A stretch of DNA of 64,000 nucleotides from CBDCGJ01 sp965238305 (GTDB taxonomy: Bacteria; Pseudomonadota; Alphaproteobacteria; GCA-2731375), in assembly GCA_965238305.1 (NCBI GenBank), contig CBDEHK010000001.1, positions 3,472,001-3,536,000 of the forward strand. Direction: 5' to 3'. The notes below the pieces were generated by a model, which did no database searches, was not told where the DNA came from, and saw nothing but the letters and a program-made list of their open reading frames with translations. The first letter of the stretch is position 1. Each line of letters begins with the position of its first letter. Below, piece after piece: positions 1 through 9,138 of the stretch. A program made the translations under genes and the position numbers.

Positions 1-310
1 CGAAATAGGTCCAAGAATAGTCTGGCCGCAGCGAATATAACTGGGACAGAACCATGACGAGGCCCAGTAGGACCAGCAGTACGGGCAACGCAGATGCTCT
101 AGGCAGTTTGGGCTCCCGCGAGACGAGCCAGAACCCAACGGTTGCTACCGCGATGATCAAGTTGATTTGAAGCCAAGAAGGAAGTGTCCAAATCTCCTGA
201 TGCGGCTGCATCACTGTCACCCATCCCCACAGCAGCAGACCAACATGGGGATAAAAGAACCCCAAAGGCAGAAGTCCGACAGTGATCAAGAGCAATAGAG
301 CGAGCCGCAT
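1..310 (-). CDS. Putative O-glycosylation ligase, exosortase-A-associated (5' part only)
   Basis: Reading from ATG at 310 to the left edge gives 103 residues with no stop, so the gene is cut by the window. The protein starts MRLALLLLITVGLLPLGFFY and continues with hydrophobic segments, an MQPHQEIW motif, then LINLIIAVATVGFWLVSREPK and QLYSLRPDYSWTYF. This matches the N-terminus of the Wzy/WaaL-like ligases (DUF5935 type) found with XrtA/PEP-CTERM systems. These are inner-membrane enzymes thought to join or polymerise glycans on the periplasmic side. It is divergent from the deacetylase gene at 370. The family call rests on the N-terminal signature only. Confidence 0.72.
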   Translation of the reverse strand, partial: MRLALLLLITVGLLPLGFFYPHVGLLLWGWVTVMQPHQEIWTLPSWLQINLIIAVATVGFWLVSREPKLPRASALPVLLVLLGLVMVLSQLYSLRPDYSWTYF

Positions 311-369
311 CGTTCATTCTCGGTTTTCATACGTTGAAGTCCAGGCGCAGGACCGGCTAACATGACTTT

Positions 370-1428
370 ATGGACCCGCGCGACCGCATAAAGCGATTTC
401 TTTACCATACCAAGCTTCTTGGGATTTGGCACCGTTTGGTCAACCGAAACACGTTGACGGTCGTGATGTTTCATCGCGTGTTGCCGGCGGAGGATCGCAG
501 ATGGGCGACAGCGGACCCTGAATACACCGTCTCCGAGCAATTCTTTCGAGATTGCCTAAGATTTTTTCGAAAACACTATAATGTCATTGGAATATCGGAT
601 TTTGCAAAGGCCGGTGAAAGAGGGGCACCACTGCCGCCATGTGCCTTATTGATCACGTTTGACGATGGTTGGGCCGATACCTTGCAGGTCGCGGCACCGC
701 TCCTTCGGGAGGCGGGGCTGCCGGCTTTGGTTTTCGTTGCGACCGATCCAGTCGAAAGCAGGGAGGAGATATGGTGGCAGGACATGCTGGCGTTTGCGGC
801 ATCAAACGGACGGTTGGGAGAGGTGGCACGAATTCTGGATTGGCCTGGACCCAGCAAGAACAGCGCTGCAGTGGTCAATAACGCACCTGACTTTCTTGAC
901 CTCCTCTCGATCCTGCACGAACTCGATGATGCTGGGCGAACAAAAGCCTTGTCGGATCTTGCCGACGGGATTCCGAATCAGCGACAAATGTTACGTTCAA
1001 GCGACTTTGCCGACTTGCAGGAGTTGGGCCTGGAAATAGCGTCCCACGGGGCTTCGCACCGTCCTTTTACCGCCCTGGGCGGTCCTAGCTTGACAGAAGA
1101 CCTACACCGTTCGCGAAAGGTGCTTGTTGATCTTGTGGATCGTGAAAACTCGGTTGCGTTGAGTGCCGTCTCAGTACCGCACGGCCGCATAGATCAGCGG
1201 GTTGCCAACACTTTGGCGGACGAGGGTTTCCAATATATATTCACCAGCAGCGCGTACCTTAACCGGACTTTGCCCAGGTTTGACAATGCGAGCATCATGG
1301 GGCGCATTGCAATTTCCGAACATGGCGCCACAAACCAATATGGCGCGTTGGAGCCGCACAAACTAGCTAACTGGCTGATGATGCGGCCGCGGAAAAGCGC
1401 CCGTATGTGCGCTTCGGCGAAAGCGTGA
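370..1428 (+). CDS. Polysaccharide deacetylase family protein (NodB fold)
   Basis: A 352-residue protein likely to remove N- or O-acetyl groups from a surface polysaccharide. The NodB signature is visible: LLITFDDGW with the Asp pair at residues 98-99, and ASHGASH with the metal-ligand pair His226 and His230. A conserved MFHRVLP motif lies near residue 34. No signal peptide is visible, so it may act on cytoplasmic or lipid-linked precursors. It is the first plus-strand gene of the glycan cluster and is followed with no gap by the acetyltransferase gene, so the two are probably co-transcribed. It lacks the N-terminal MDVEDYF-type motif of the dedicated XrtA-system deacetylase, so it is a generic family member. 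Confidence 0.85.
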   Translation: MDPRDRIKRFLYHTKLLGIWHRLVNRNTLTVVMFHRVLPAEDRRWATADPEYTVSEQFFRDCLRFFRKHYNVIGISDFAKAGERGAPLPPCALLITFDDGWADTLQVAAPLLREAGLPALVFVATDPVESREEIWWQDMLAFAASNGRLGEVARILDWPGPSKNSAAVVNNAPDFLDLLSILHELDDAGRTKALSDLADGIPNQRQMLRSSDFADLQELGLEIASHGASHRPFTALGGPSLTEDLHRSRKVLVDLVDRENSVALSAVSVPHGRIDQRVANTLADEGFQYIFTSSAYLNRTLPRFDNASIMGRIAISEHGATNQYGALEPHKLANWLMMRPRKSARMCASAKA

Positions 1429-1431
1429 TTG

Positions 1432-2496
1432 ATGACATCGGCAGATAGCGGGTTTGTTGTGCGTGTCGTTGCGTTGGCCGAATTGACCAAAGCGGAAAGA
1501 ACGCTTTGGGCATCCTTCTGCGAGGCCGACGAAGTGCTGCAAAGTCCTTTTTTTTCCTACACTTATATCCGCTGCGTTTCCGAGGTCAGGCCCGGCGTCA
1601 AAATTGCAGTCATCGAGCGGGATAACACCATCGTCGCTTTTTTCCCGTTTCAGTTCGCCTCGAAATTTCACGCCTTGATAGGGCGGGCCGAACCGGTCGG
1701 CGGACACATGACAGACGCGTTCGGTATCATCGCCCGCCAGGGCACCGTGATCGCGCCGACTGACCTGCTAAGATTGTGCGGTTTGAATTATATATTCTTC
1801 ACTCATATGCCGACCGAACAGGAACAATATGGTCTCGTCGGCGATGCGATCGATCAGGGATACGCCATCGACCTTAGCATGGGGTGGGAAAGCTATTGGT
1901 CGGACGTTACGGCGCGCCAAAAGCATTTTGTGCAAGAAACTGAACGGCGCAAACGGAATCTGATAAAGAATTTGGGCCCGCTACGATTTGAATTTGAGGA
2001 ACCGTTGGGCAAGCACCATCTTGACAAACTTATCGCGGCAAAAAGACAGCAGTACAGATCGACCGGGACCAAAGATGTCCTGACCGCCACCGCCGCGTCA
2101 GATTTGCTCTATCGCTTATGGGCCAGCAGCGAGGCAGACTGCACAGGATCATTGTCGACGCTCTATGCGGGAGACACCTGGGTTGCTTCGCACTTTGGTT
2201 TGCGAAATCGAAATTCGCTTCATGTCTGGTTTCCCGTTTACAACAAGTCTTTAGCGATCCACTCGCCCGGGTATTTGCTTTTGATCGAATTAATCAGATC
2301 TGCGGTCGACAAAAATTTGTCCAAATTAGATCGGGGAACTGGCACGCAGAAACATAAAGAACTTTTTGCGAATAAAGAAACGAGTTACTTTCGGGGCGCG
2401 TGGCAATCAGGACATTTATTAGGAAATACGAATAAATTAGTTTCATCGGTTATTTGGCGAAACTGGCGGTATTTGCTGGAAACCCACAGTAATTAG
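1432..2496 (+). CDS. CelD/BcsL-like GNAT acetyltransferase (FemAB-like fold)
   Basis: About 354 residues, resembling the Acetyltransf_6 family found in polysaccharide loci. Visible features are an N-terminal segment with SPFFSYTYIRCVSEVRPG followed by VIERDNTIVAFFPFQ, and a C-terminal GNAT core around VASHFGLRNRNSLHVWFPVYN and LDRGTGTQKHKELFANKE. These proteins are thought to transfer acyl or aminoacyl groups to glycans. The reading frame also allows a TTG start at 1429, directly after the deacetylase stop; the ATG at 1432 was chosen. Codon use becomes more AT-rich toward the 3' end, next to the decayed region that follows. Confidence 0.75.
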   Translation: MTSADSGFVVRVVALAELTKAERTLWASFCEADEVLQSPFFSYTYIRCVSEVRPGVKIAVIERDNTIVAFFPFQFASKFHALIGRAEPVGGHMTDAFGIIARQGTVIAPTDLLRLCGLNYIFFTHMPTEQEQYGLVGDAIDQGYAIDLSMGWESYWSDVTARQKHFVQETERRKRNLIKNLGPLRFEFEEPLGKHHLDKLIAAKRQQYRSTGTKDVLTATAASDLLYRLWASSEADCTGSLSTLYAGDTWVASHFGLRNRNSLHVWFPVYNKSLAIHSPGYLLLIELIRSAVDKNLSKLDRGTGTQKHKELFANKETSYFRGAWQSGHLLGNTNKLVSSVIWRNWRYLLETHSN

Positions 2497-2564
2497 CTCG
2501 AAATGATGCACAGTCATATACAGAATTGCGCTAATAAATTATTGGGGCTGTCCCAGATAACTAG

Positions 2565-2978
2565 CCCATATATACTCTATTCGATCCCAAGCTTTTAGTT
2601 GCCGAAGATTGGGACTTATGGATCCGCCTTGCGTTCGCGGGCGAGGTGGATTTTCTGGATGAAATACTGGTTTGCGTGTACGATACCCATGATAGCCTTT
2701 CAAAGAGAAATGTCCGGGATAGCATAGCCATCGTGCTAGAGATGATCTGCCGGCATGTCAAAAACAGGCGCAATGTCCTGAGCCGCAGTGAACGGCCCAA
2801 GATTCTCGGGCATCGCTACTCACGTCTAGGGAAAACAGCATGTTACGAAGGTAATTTGGTGCTTGGAATTTCGATGTTGTTCAAGAGTGCACTTTTCGGG
2901 GACTTGTCTTTGTATGATGTTATTCGTCCTCTTAAGTCGCGAAAATTCGTTCGTCGATTACGAAAAATGATAAAATGA
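2565..2978 (+). pseudogene. GT2 glycosyltransferase C-terminal remnant
   Basis: Starting just after an in-frame TAG (2562-2564), the frame reads YTLFDPKLLVAEDWDLWIRL and then GEVDFLDEILVCVYDTHDSLSKR. This is the mid-to-C-terminal part of a family 2 glycosyltransferase (the AEDWDLWIRLA motif). The nucleotide-sugar-binding N-terminal half, about 150 residues, is absent. A GTG at 2646 could start a 110-residue product, but it would lack a catalytic core. I read this as a decayed gene. Confidence 0.72.
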
Positions 2979-3066
2979 ACAAGCGAGGCCAATGGCAGGG
3001 GTGGTCAAGGCGACTTGAAATTAGATTATTGGTGGCGGTTCCGAGTAATAAATCGGGGAATGCATC

Positions 3067-4530
3067 GTGACTATTCAGACGCAGGTTTTTAGTGCCATAT
3101 TCTGGTTAGCCATCGCACGACTAAGTGTTCAAATCATAAGTTGGGCGGTTGCTCTGTACGTCATCCGCATCCTTAGTCCACAGGATTACGGCTTGATAGC
3201 GATGGCTGGCATAGTGATCGGGATGGCTGCCGTAGTAAATCAGCTCGGATTCATCCCTGCACTTATTCAAACAAAGAAAGTAACCGACGATCTCATTCGG
3301 CAAATCTCGGCAGTTGCCTGGGCCTCTAATTTATTTTTGTTCCTTATTTTAGTGATTATAGCCCCATATGTTGCAGCTTTGTTCGGTGAGGAGGATTTAG
3401 CAGCGATTATTCGGACTTTGGCCATAACGCTTCCAGTCCTGGCCTTATCCGCAGCGCCGGCAGCTATGTTGCGCAGAGAAATCAGATTCAAGGGGTTGTC
3501 TATAGTTGAGTTTTTTACAACGTTGGTGAGCAGTCTAGTTACGTTATACTTGGCAATTAAAGGGTTTGGTGTTTGGTCTTTGGTCGTTGGGCAAATCACA
3601 GGTACCGTTGTGAAGTCGATCGGAGTCTTGTCGATAAGTAGACAAGGATTCGTACCGAAATTTCAGTTTTCGGGGCTCGGAGGCTTTTTTCAGTTCGGAG
3701 CAAAGGTCACCCTTCAAAATGTGATTTGGTATGCCGATACAAAAATCGACTTGCTAGTCGTAGGTAAATTGCTTGGTAGCCACTCTTTAGGGGTTTACTC
3801 GGTCGCATTCAATCTCGCGATATTACCGATGTCTAAAGCAATGGCGATACTAAACCAGGTAGCATTTCCTGCTTATGCTCGCATGCAGAAAGACACCGTG
3901 CAAGCATCGGGAAGCTATCTGAAAAGTGTGGAATTAACCAGTTTCGTGTTTATGCCACTGATGTTTGGGTTTTCCAGTATCGCCCCTGACTTTCTGTCCG
4001 TGATTCTGGGCGAAAAATGGATCGACGCAACAATCGTATTGCAGCTTGTAACCCTCGCTGTCCCTTTCATGATCCTTACCAATTTACTTATACCGTTGGT
4101 CAATGGTCTTGATCGCCCAGACATTGGGGTAAGGAATGTTCTAACTTCATTAGCACTGAAATTACCAGCGATCTTGATAGGGTGTTTTTGGGGATTGCAA
4201 GGAGTATGCATTGCAATAGTTTTGTCCGTTTTGATGACTTGGATAGTCAACCTGCAGCGAAGCCTTGCTGCTTTAAATTGTAGCCTTCGACAAGTTATGA
4301 AAAAGATTATTCCCGGCGGGCTGTCGGCTACGGTGATGTATGTTGCTGTATACACCACCAACGTAACATTATTGGCCGATGTAACATCAATCTGGCGTTT
4401 GTCGGCATCGATAGCGATAGGGGTCTTCGTTTATTCCGCTTTGACCTTCGTTTTTAACAGGCAAATAGCCCTATGGTCCGCAGATCTAATACTGAGACGC
4501 AAATACAAATCTATTCGAAAGAATATTTGA
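3067..4530 (+). CDS. Wzx-type oligosaccharide flippase (MOP superfamily)
   Basis: A 487-residue, strongly hydrophobic protein with about 12-14 predicted membrane segments. It begins VFSAIFWLAIARLSVQIISW, followed by VIRILSPQDYGLIAMAGIV, the typical N-terminus of WzxC/RfbX-like lipopolysaccharide flippases. Such proteins move lipid-linked oligosaccharides across the inner membrane. The start is GTG at 3067. Base composition is clearly lower in G+C than the catabolic genes further right, which suggests separate acquisition. It sits between a GT remnant and a methyltransferase gene. Confidence 0.88.
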   Translation: MTIQTQVFSAIFWLAIARLSVQIISWAVALYVIRILSPQDYGLIAMAGIVIGMAAVVNQLGFIPALIQTKKVTDDLIRQISAVAWASNLFLFLILVIIAPYVAALFGEEDLAAIIRTLAITLPVLALSAAPAAMLRREIRFKGLSIVEFFTTLVSSLVTLYLAIKGFGVWSLVVGQITGTVVKSIGVLSISRQGFVPKFQFSGLGGFFQFGAKVTLQNVIWYADTKIDLLVVGKLLGSHSLGVYSVAFNLAILPMSKAMAILNQVAFPAYARMQKDTVQASGSYLKSVELTSFVFMPLMFGFSSIAPDFLSVILGEKWIDATIVLQLVTLAVPFMILTNLLIPLVNGLDRPDIGVRNVLTSLALKLPAILIGCFWGLQGVCIAIVLSVLMTWIVNLQRSLAALNCSLRQVMKKIIPGGLSATVMYVAVYTTNVTLLADVTSIWRLSASIAIGVFVYSALTFVFNRQIALWSADLILRRKYKSIRKNI

Positions 4531-4631
4531 ATGTGCTTATAATACTGCGGCCGAGCCAAAAACTTTTTGATCCTCGGGAGGCCAATTGAATTGTCTGACA
4601 GAGCAATCGGAAGACGATAGGGAATTCTCTT

Positions 4632-5297
4632 TTGCGCAATCACGGAAAAAAAGATTCTTATTACGAAAATGAACGCTACGACATTCTTCCGTTCATACCA
4701 GAAACCTGCAAGTTACTTCTCGATATCGGTTGTGGAACTGGAGGCTTTGGTGCGTTAGTCAAAGAAAAACTCGACACCGAGGTATGGGGTGTCGAACCGA
4801 TCGCAAAAGCGGCAGATATCGCCAAAGATCGTCTCGATAAAGTCTTGGTTGCACCGTTTACATCAGATCTCGACCTCCCGCAGGGCAAATTCGATGTGGT
4901 CACCTTCAATGACAGCTTAGAACATTTTCCTTATCCAGAACCGCCGTTAAACCTATGCCACGACCTTTTGGCACCGGAAGGAGTAATCGTATGTTCAATA
5001 CCAAATGTTCGATATTTTGGTAACATCAGGAATTTGTTGATTGAAATGGAGTGGAAATACGAGGACGGTGGAATACTGGATTACACACACCTCAGATTTT
5101 TTACAGAGAAAAGCATAAAGCGCACATTTTTGTCATCAGGGTACAGGATCATATCAATCAGCGGAATAAACCCAACTAATTGGTGGAGCTGGAAATTCCA
5201 GTTGCTACAGATTCTTGGTGGCAAGTACATTACCGATATGAAATATTTTCAGTATCTAGTTGTCGCAAAAACAGACAATCAACCAAACCAAGACTAG
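4632..5297 (+). CDS. Class I SAM-dependent methyltransferase
   Basis: A 221-residue methyltransferase of the Methyltransf_23/11 type. SAM-binding motif I reads LLLDIGCGTGGFG at about residues 28-40. Motif II is VWGVEP, followed by FDVVTFNDSLEHFPYPE and the post-motif LAPEGVIVCSIPNVRYFGN. The DYTHLRFFTEKS segment is typical of methyltransferases in glycan gene clusters, so a sugar or lipid-linked sugar substrate is likely. The frame opens at TTG 4632. Like the flippase gene it is AT-rich. Confidence 0.82.
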   Translation: MRNHGKKDSYYENERYDILPFIPETCKLLLDIGCGTGGFGALVKEKLDTEVWGVEPIAKAADIAKDRLDKVLVAPFTSDLDLPQGKFDVVTFNDSLEHFPYPEPPLNLCHDLLAPEGVIVCSIPNVRYFGNIRNLLIEMEWKYEDGGILDYTHLRFFTEKSIKRTFLSSGYRIISISGINPTNWWSWKFQLLQILGGKYITDMKYFQYLVVAKTDNQPNQD

Positions 5298-5375
5298 TAT
5301 CAAACTCACTGTTCAACTTTCTCGAACCATACGTGTGAACAATATCAGAAGGTAGTGTTCCATTTTACGTGCCAC

Positions 5376-5693
5376 TGTATAGTCCCAAAGTTGTGTACCA
5401 GTTTGTTGTAGAGTTTCCGGCACCGGCGATCTCATTTTGAGCGATTGGTGTGGTCGGACATGATTCTATTGTTTGATCCAGGCACCGATGACGACTTGTG
5501 CCTGTTTGACGGTCGAGAACCATTCCGCATTGAGTACCTCTCGCCGTAGCTTTCCATTGAACCTCTCATTGTATCCATTCCCCCAGGGACTGCCGGAATA
5601 GATCTGCATCGGCTTCAAACCGACCTTGATCAACCATGCTTGCGGATCCCGTGCGACGAACTCCGGCCCATTGTCCAAGCCCAGATAGACCAG
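5376..5693 (-). mobile_element. IS3-family insertion sequence remnant
   Basis: The 3' part of an IS3-type element lies on the minus strand: the transposase C-terminal region (5466-5693) followed by about 90 bases of non-coding end. A stretch at about 5376-5402 reads like an IS3 terminal repeat (TGTATAGTCCCAAAGTTGTG). OrfA, the first half of OrfB and the other end are missing, so the element cannot move on its own. Confidence 0.6.
5466..5693 (-). pseudogene. Transposase OrfB fragment, IS3 family (integrase core C-terminus)
   Basis: The frame reads KLVYLGLDNGPEF, then SGSPWGNGYNERFNGKLRRE and KQAQVVIGAWIKQ. The second Asp of the DDE triad (LDNGPEF) and the Glu (NGYNERFNGKLR) are visible. The first Asp, OrfA and the usual C-terminal tail (about 30 residues) are missing. 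Truncated at both ends. Confidence 0.85.
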
Positions 5694-5828
5694 TTTAGAG
5701 AAACAAAGTTACACGATCGCGTGCAACAACAAGGCAATGGGTGCTAAAGTAATGCGTGTTTGGCAAAAGCATGGCGTTGGAATTGTTCGACCCTCTGGTT
5801 GTTTGGCGTTGGTGCGTGAGGATTTGGA

Positions 5829-6896
5829 ATGAGTGATCCTGTCGTTAGTGTGGTCATGACGACCTTCAATGGCGAGAAGTATATCGCGGACGCCATTAAC
5901 AGCGTGTTAGCCCAGACTTTCCCGGAATTCGAACTGCTGGTCATTGACGATTCATCAACAGACGACACTGTTGGGGTCGTCAGATCGTTCGAAGATCCAC
6001 GCGTTCGCTTGATCGAAAATGAACAGAATCTTGGGATAAGCCGATCCCGCAATATTGGTATCGATCAGGCGCGGGGAAGATACATCGCCTCCCACGATCA
6101 CGACGATATCAGCTATCCTAACAGGCTAAAAATCGAGGTCGATTTGCTCGAACGCGAGCCGCAGGTGGTCATGGTAGGCAGTCGAAGCGACCGCATTCCT
6201 TCGTCCGGCAACACCTGGCCGCCCTTACCTTTGCCCACGAGGGCGGCCTTACCTTGGTTTCTATTCACTAGCTCGCCATTTGCTCATTCCACCACTTGCT
6301 TCCGAAAAAGTACTTTAGATAAACAGGGAATCCGCTTTAACCACTCTTTCCCATACGCGGAAGACTATGAAATCTATTGCCGATTAAGCGAAGTCGGAGA
6401 ACTAGTTCTGTTGCCGGATGTACTCGGCGCCTTTCGGAAACATGAAACAAACACTAGCCAGTTAAAGAACGACGAAATGACTGCGAACGGGTGTGCTTTC
6501 CTTCGCGTGCGATATAACCAATATCTAGGCAGTAACGTCGTTGGCGAAGAAGAAATCAAAGCGATCTGGCATGTGTTGGTTGAGAAGCGTTCGGCAGAAT
6601 CCGAAAAGCAACTCCTGAAACTCGGGGCAATTTTGGACGCGCAATTGGGATGTTACTTGGATCGTCAAAGTTTGAACCTCGACGCACAAAATGAAGTATT
6701 TATTTGCGCTTCGCATATTTGGAAAGTGGCAGTTGAGCGGACTGCTTGGCGGCACGGTCCGTGGCTGATGCGCCATACTCGATCGTTTGAAAATCTGGCT
6801 CAGCAGCAAGACAAAATCTCACGCAAATTGCTTACGTTCTTATCGGCCTGGGTGCGGTTTCTCAAAAACATGTGCTTCAACCGTTATAGCGAATAG
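5829..6896 (+). CDS. Family 2 glycosyltransferase
   Basis: A 355-residue GT-A fold enzyme. The N-terminus reads VSVVMTTFNGEKYIADAINS, then LLVIDDSSTDDT; the DXD-like metal site is ASHDHDDIS at about residues 93-101. AEDYEIYCRLSEVG follows as the acceptor-side motif. It probably transfers one sugar of the repeat unit on the cytoplasmic face of the membrane. The ATG is preceded by a GA-rich ribosome site. Full length, unlike the two damaged GT2 genes nearby. Confidence 0.88.
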   Translation: MSDPVVSVVMTTFNGEKYIADAINSVLAQTFPEFELLVIDDSSTDDTVGVVRSFEDPRVRLIENEQNLGISRSRNIGIDQARGRYIASHDHDDISYPNRLKIEVDLLEREPQVVMVGSRSDRIPSSGNTWPPLPLPTRAALPWFLFTSSPFAHSTTCFRKSTLDKQGIRFNHSFPYAEDYEIYCRLSEVGELVLLPDVLGAFRKHETNTSQLKNDEMTANGCAFLRVRYNQYLGSNVVGEEEIKAIWHVLVEKRSAESEKQLLKLGAILDAQLGCYLDRQSLNLDAQNEVFICASHIWKVAVERTAWRHGPWLMRHTRSFENLAQQQDKISRKLLTFLSAWVRFLKNMCFNRYSE

Positions 6897-7040
6897 GTCC
6901 TCGATCAAACTGCTATTGAGACCGCTTCCGGCCCAAAGCTGCCGTTCGCCGCCAGACTTTGTGCTGCATTACACCAGCTCCAGAGCAGACGTTGACATCA
7001 AGTATTTTCCAGTGCCTTATCGCGCAAAAGTGGAAGTTAT

Positions 7041-8597
7041 ATGCAAAAGACACTTGTAATTTATACTGTCGTCATGGGTGGTGATTATGACCTGACACCA
7101 ACACGACCCCAGGACGGCGTCGACTATATATGCTTTACTGACCGGCAAGGGCTCAAACCGAACGGTTGGATTGTTCGAAACGTGCTACCGTTCATCCCAA
7201 GTGATACAATTCGTAGTTCGCGCGAGCCCAAAATACGGCCACACCGCTATTTGTCTGACTATGCAAACTCGATCTACATCGACAGCACTGTGCATTTGCG
7301 TAAAGATCCGTTTGTGCTTTGGGACTACTTGATCCCCGATGAATCTGCGGTTTTCGGCGGATTTTTTCATTCGTTTCGCGCTACTGTCGCTGACGAATTT
7401 AGTGCCGTGGCCGAGGCAAAGCTGGACTACCAGCACACAATTGTTGAACAATTGCAGGCGTATCGTACGCACCATGCGCAAACCTTGAATGAAAAACCTG
7501 TCTGGGGAGGAGTACTCGCGCGGCGGCACAATGCTCATTCATGTCTTGATGCGATGGAAGTCTGGTTTGCCCATGTTTTGCGTTACTCACGCCGTGACCA
7601 GCTTTCATTACCACTTGCATTGTCTCACTTGCCCGACAAACAACGGAATATCATACTGGCCGATATCCAGCTGACGGAATTCCACGAATGGCCCGTTTCC
7701 AGTAAGCCGAAGCCACCCGGCTACACTGTTAGTGAAGTTAGTGATGAAATTCAGAAGAACAGAAAATCCCTGTTAAAGACACTCAGAAAATATCGAAGAT
7801 CTCTTGAAAAACGAAATTTATTGCCATCCCAATGGATGCCTCAGCGTACTGTCTCTCAAAATATAGGTAGTGGCTCAGCAGACAACGGAAACGTAAGTTT
7901 TGGCTATGACAATCAGCTGAAACTTCATTTTGCGCAGGACATTAACAGTGGAAATCGTGTTTTTGTCTCAGACCGCAAGCGCCTCGAACTATACCAAGGC
8001 GGAGTAAAGCACCGTCAGAGCTGGATCCTGCGCGACTACAGATTGCCCACCGATCTAATTCGCACGGGCGATGTGGTCGTTGATGTTGGTGCAAATATTG
8101 GAGAGCTAGGCCTGTGGGTTAATGAACAAGGAGGACATTACATTGCGTTCGAGCCTGACCCAACTGCGTATCGGGCCATACAAAACAACATTTCTGTTGG
8201 GGACCTATATGACGTAGCGGTAAGCGATACTAACGGCACTGCCGAATTCTATCTCAGCACGGCGGAAGCCGATTCAAGCTTGTTCGAACCGAGCGACTCC
8301 CATGACGTTATTACTGTGAAAACTGCGACTTTAGATTCTTTTTTCGACGAAGTCGGCGTACCCCCTAAAATTCGGCTTTTGAAAGTCGAAGCCGAGGGTA
8401 AGGAACCTGAGGTACTTGCTGGTGCGCTTACAACTCTTGGTAACGTCGAATACATTGCGGTGGATGCGGGACCTGAACGCGGGGGGGAAAACACAGTGCC
8501 AGGCGTATTCAACGTATTGGTTGGCGCGGGCTTTGAAGTGCTCGACTGTTTCTTGTTGCGCGGTACCTTCCTATTTCGCAAGAAGGGCGCGGTCTGA
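7041..8597 (+). CDS. Fusion: DUF616/TOD1-MUCI70-like glycosyltransferase domain + FkbM methyltransferase
   Basis: A 518-residue two-domain protein. Residues about 1-230 resemble the DUF616 glycosyltransferase-like domain (LVIYTVVMGGDYD, DYICFTDRQGLKPNGW, IRPHRYLSDYANSIYIDSTV, with GGFFHSFR following). A charged linker with RKSLLKTLRKYRRSLEK sits near residue 245. The C-terminal part from about residue 340 is an FkbM-type SAM methyltransferase (VVVDVGANIGELGLW, IAFEPDPTAY, LDSFFDEVGVPPKIRLLKVE). The likely role is transfer and O-methylation of a sugar. A GGAAG ribosome site lies 5 bases before the ATG. The GT assignment is weaker than the FkbM one. Confidence 0.8.
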   Translation: MQKTLVIYTVVMGGDYDLTPTRPQDGVDYICFTDRQGLKPNGWIVRNVLPFIPSDTIRSSREPKIRPHRYLSDYANSIYIDSTVHLRKDPFVLWDYLIPDESAVFGGFFHSFRATVADEFSAVAEAKLDYQHTIVEQLQAYRTHHAQTLNEKPVWGGVLARRHNAHSCLDAMEVWFAHVLRYSRRDQLSLPLALSHLPDKQRNIILADIQLTEFHEWPVSSKPKPPGYTVSEVSDEIQKNRKSLLKTLRKYRRSLEKRNLLPSQWMPQRTVSQNIGSGSADNGNVSFGYDNQLKLHFAQDINSGNRVFVSDRKRLELYQGGVKHRQSWILRDYRLPTDLIRTGDVVVDVGANIGELGLWVNEQGGHYIAFEPDPTAYRAIQNNISVGDLYDVAVSDTNGTAEFYLSTAEADSSLFEPSDSHDVITVKTATLDSFFDEVGVPPKIRLLKVEAEGKEPEVLAGALTTLGNVEYIAVDAGPERGGENTVPGVFNVLVGAGFEVLDCFLLRGTFLFRKKGAV

Positions 8598-8641
8598 GCG
8601 TTATGGGTCAAGCCTTTTTCCCAACTCGGGTATGTCTGATT

Positions 8642-9106
8642 TTACCAACTGTAGCAGACTAATGTGCACATGCTGCGAAGGTCCGCTTTGACCGGCCGGC
8701 GACCTTCGTTCACCGTTTCGGGCGTATGTGGTTGTTCTGAAATAAACTTTGCCTTACACGCGACAAAGACCGCTTTGGGATTGGCGTTTAAGGTCTCGAC
8801 CTGCTTTGCCGTCTTTTCAGGCAGCCACTCGTCGTCCGCGTCGACGAAAGCGATGAACTCTCCGCGGGCATGTTCAATACCAAGGTTACGGGTCGCGGCA
8901 GCGCCACTTTGGTACTCGGTCTGGATTACCTTGACCCCATTCGATCGGAAAGAGTTGGCCACATCGACGGTATTGTCGCTGCTGCCATCGTCGATCACGA
9001 TAATCTCCATGGCTTCGTAGGTCTGTGCTAACACAGATTTGATTGCACGGGCCAACGTCGCACCGGCGTTAAAGGCAGGAATGATAGCACTTACAAGGGG
9101 CTTCAT
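8642..9106 (-). CDS. Family 2 glycosyltransferase, C-terminally truncated
   Basis: Starts KPLVSAIIPAFNAGATLARA with VIDDGSSDNT and the DXD motif FVDADDEWLP, so the GT2 nucleotide-sugar half is intact. The frame stops after about 154 residues, whereas typical members have about 300, and the acceptor half is missing. ATG 9106 was chosen because AGGCGG lies 9 bases upstream; an in-frame TTG at 9142 would overlap the preceding beta-helix gene. It runs convergently into the fusion gene, 44 bases away. It could be a pseudogene or a minimal enzyme; I favour truncation. Confidence 0.7.
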   Translation of the reverse strand: MKPLVSAIIPAFNAGATLARAIKSVLAQTYEAMEIIVIDDGSSDNTVDVANSFRSNGVKVIQTEYQSGAAATRNLGIEHARGEFIAFVDADDEWLPEKTAKQVETLNANPKAVFVACKAKFISEQPHTPETVNEGRRPVKADLRSMCTLVCYSW

Positions 9107-9138
9107 TGTTATCGAACCGCCTGTCGCTATTTCATCTT

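Larger units (their letters stand above)
5298..5828. other. Gene-poor interval holding the IS3 remnant
   Basis: 531 bases between the methyltransferase and GT2 genes. Apart from the IS3 remnant I see no coding frame. The last 110 bases form the leader of the GT2 gene, with a purine-rich GTGAGGATTTGGA just before its ATG. Confidence 0.6.

Noticed and set aside
99..317. 72-codon minus-strand frame near the left edge
   Set aside because: Shadow in another frame of the hydrophobic O-ligase gene, which reads open to the window edge.
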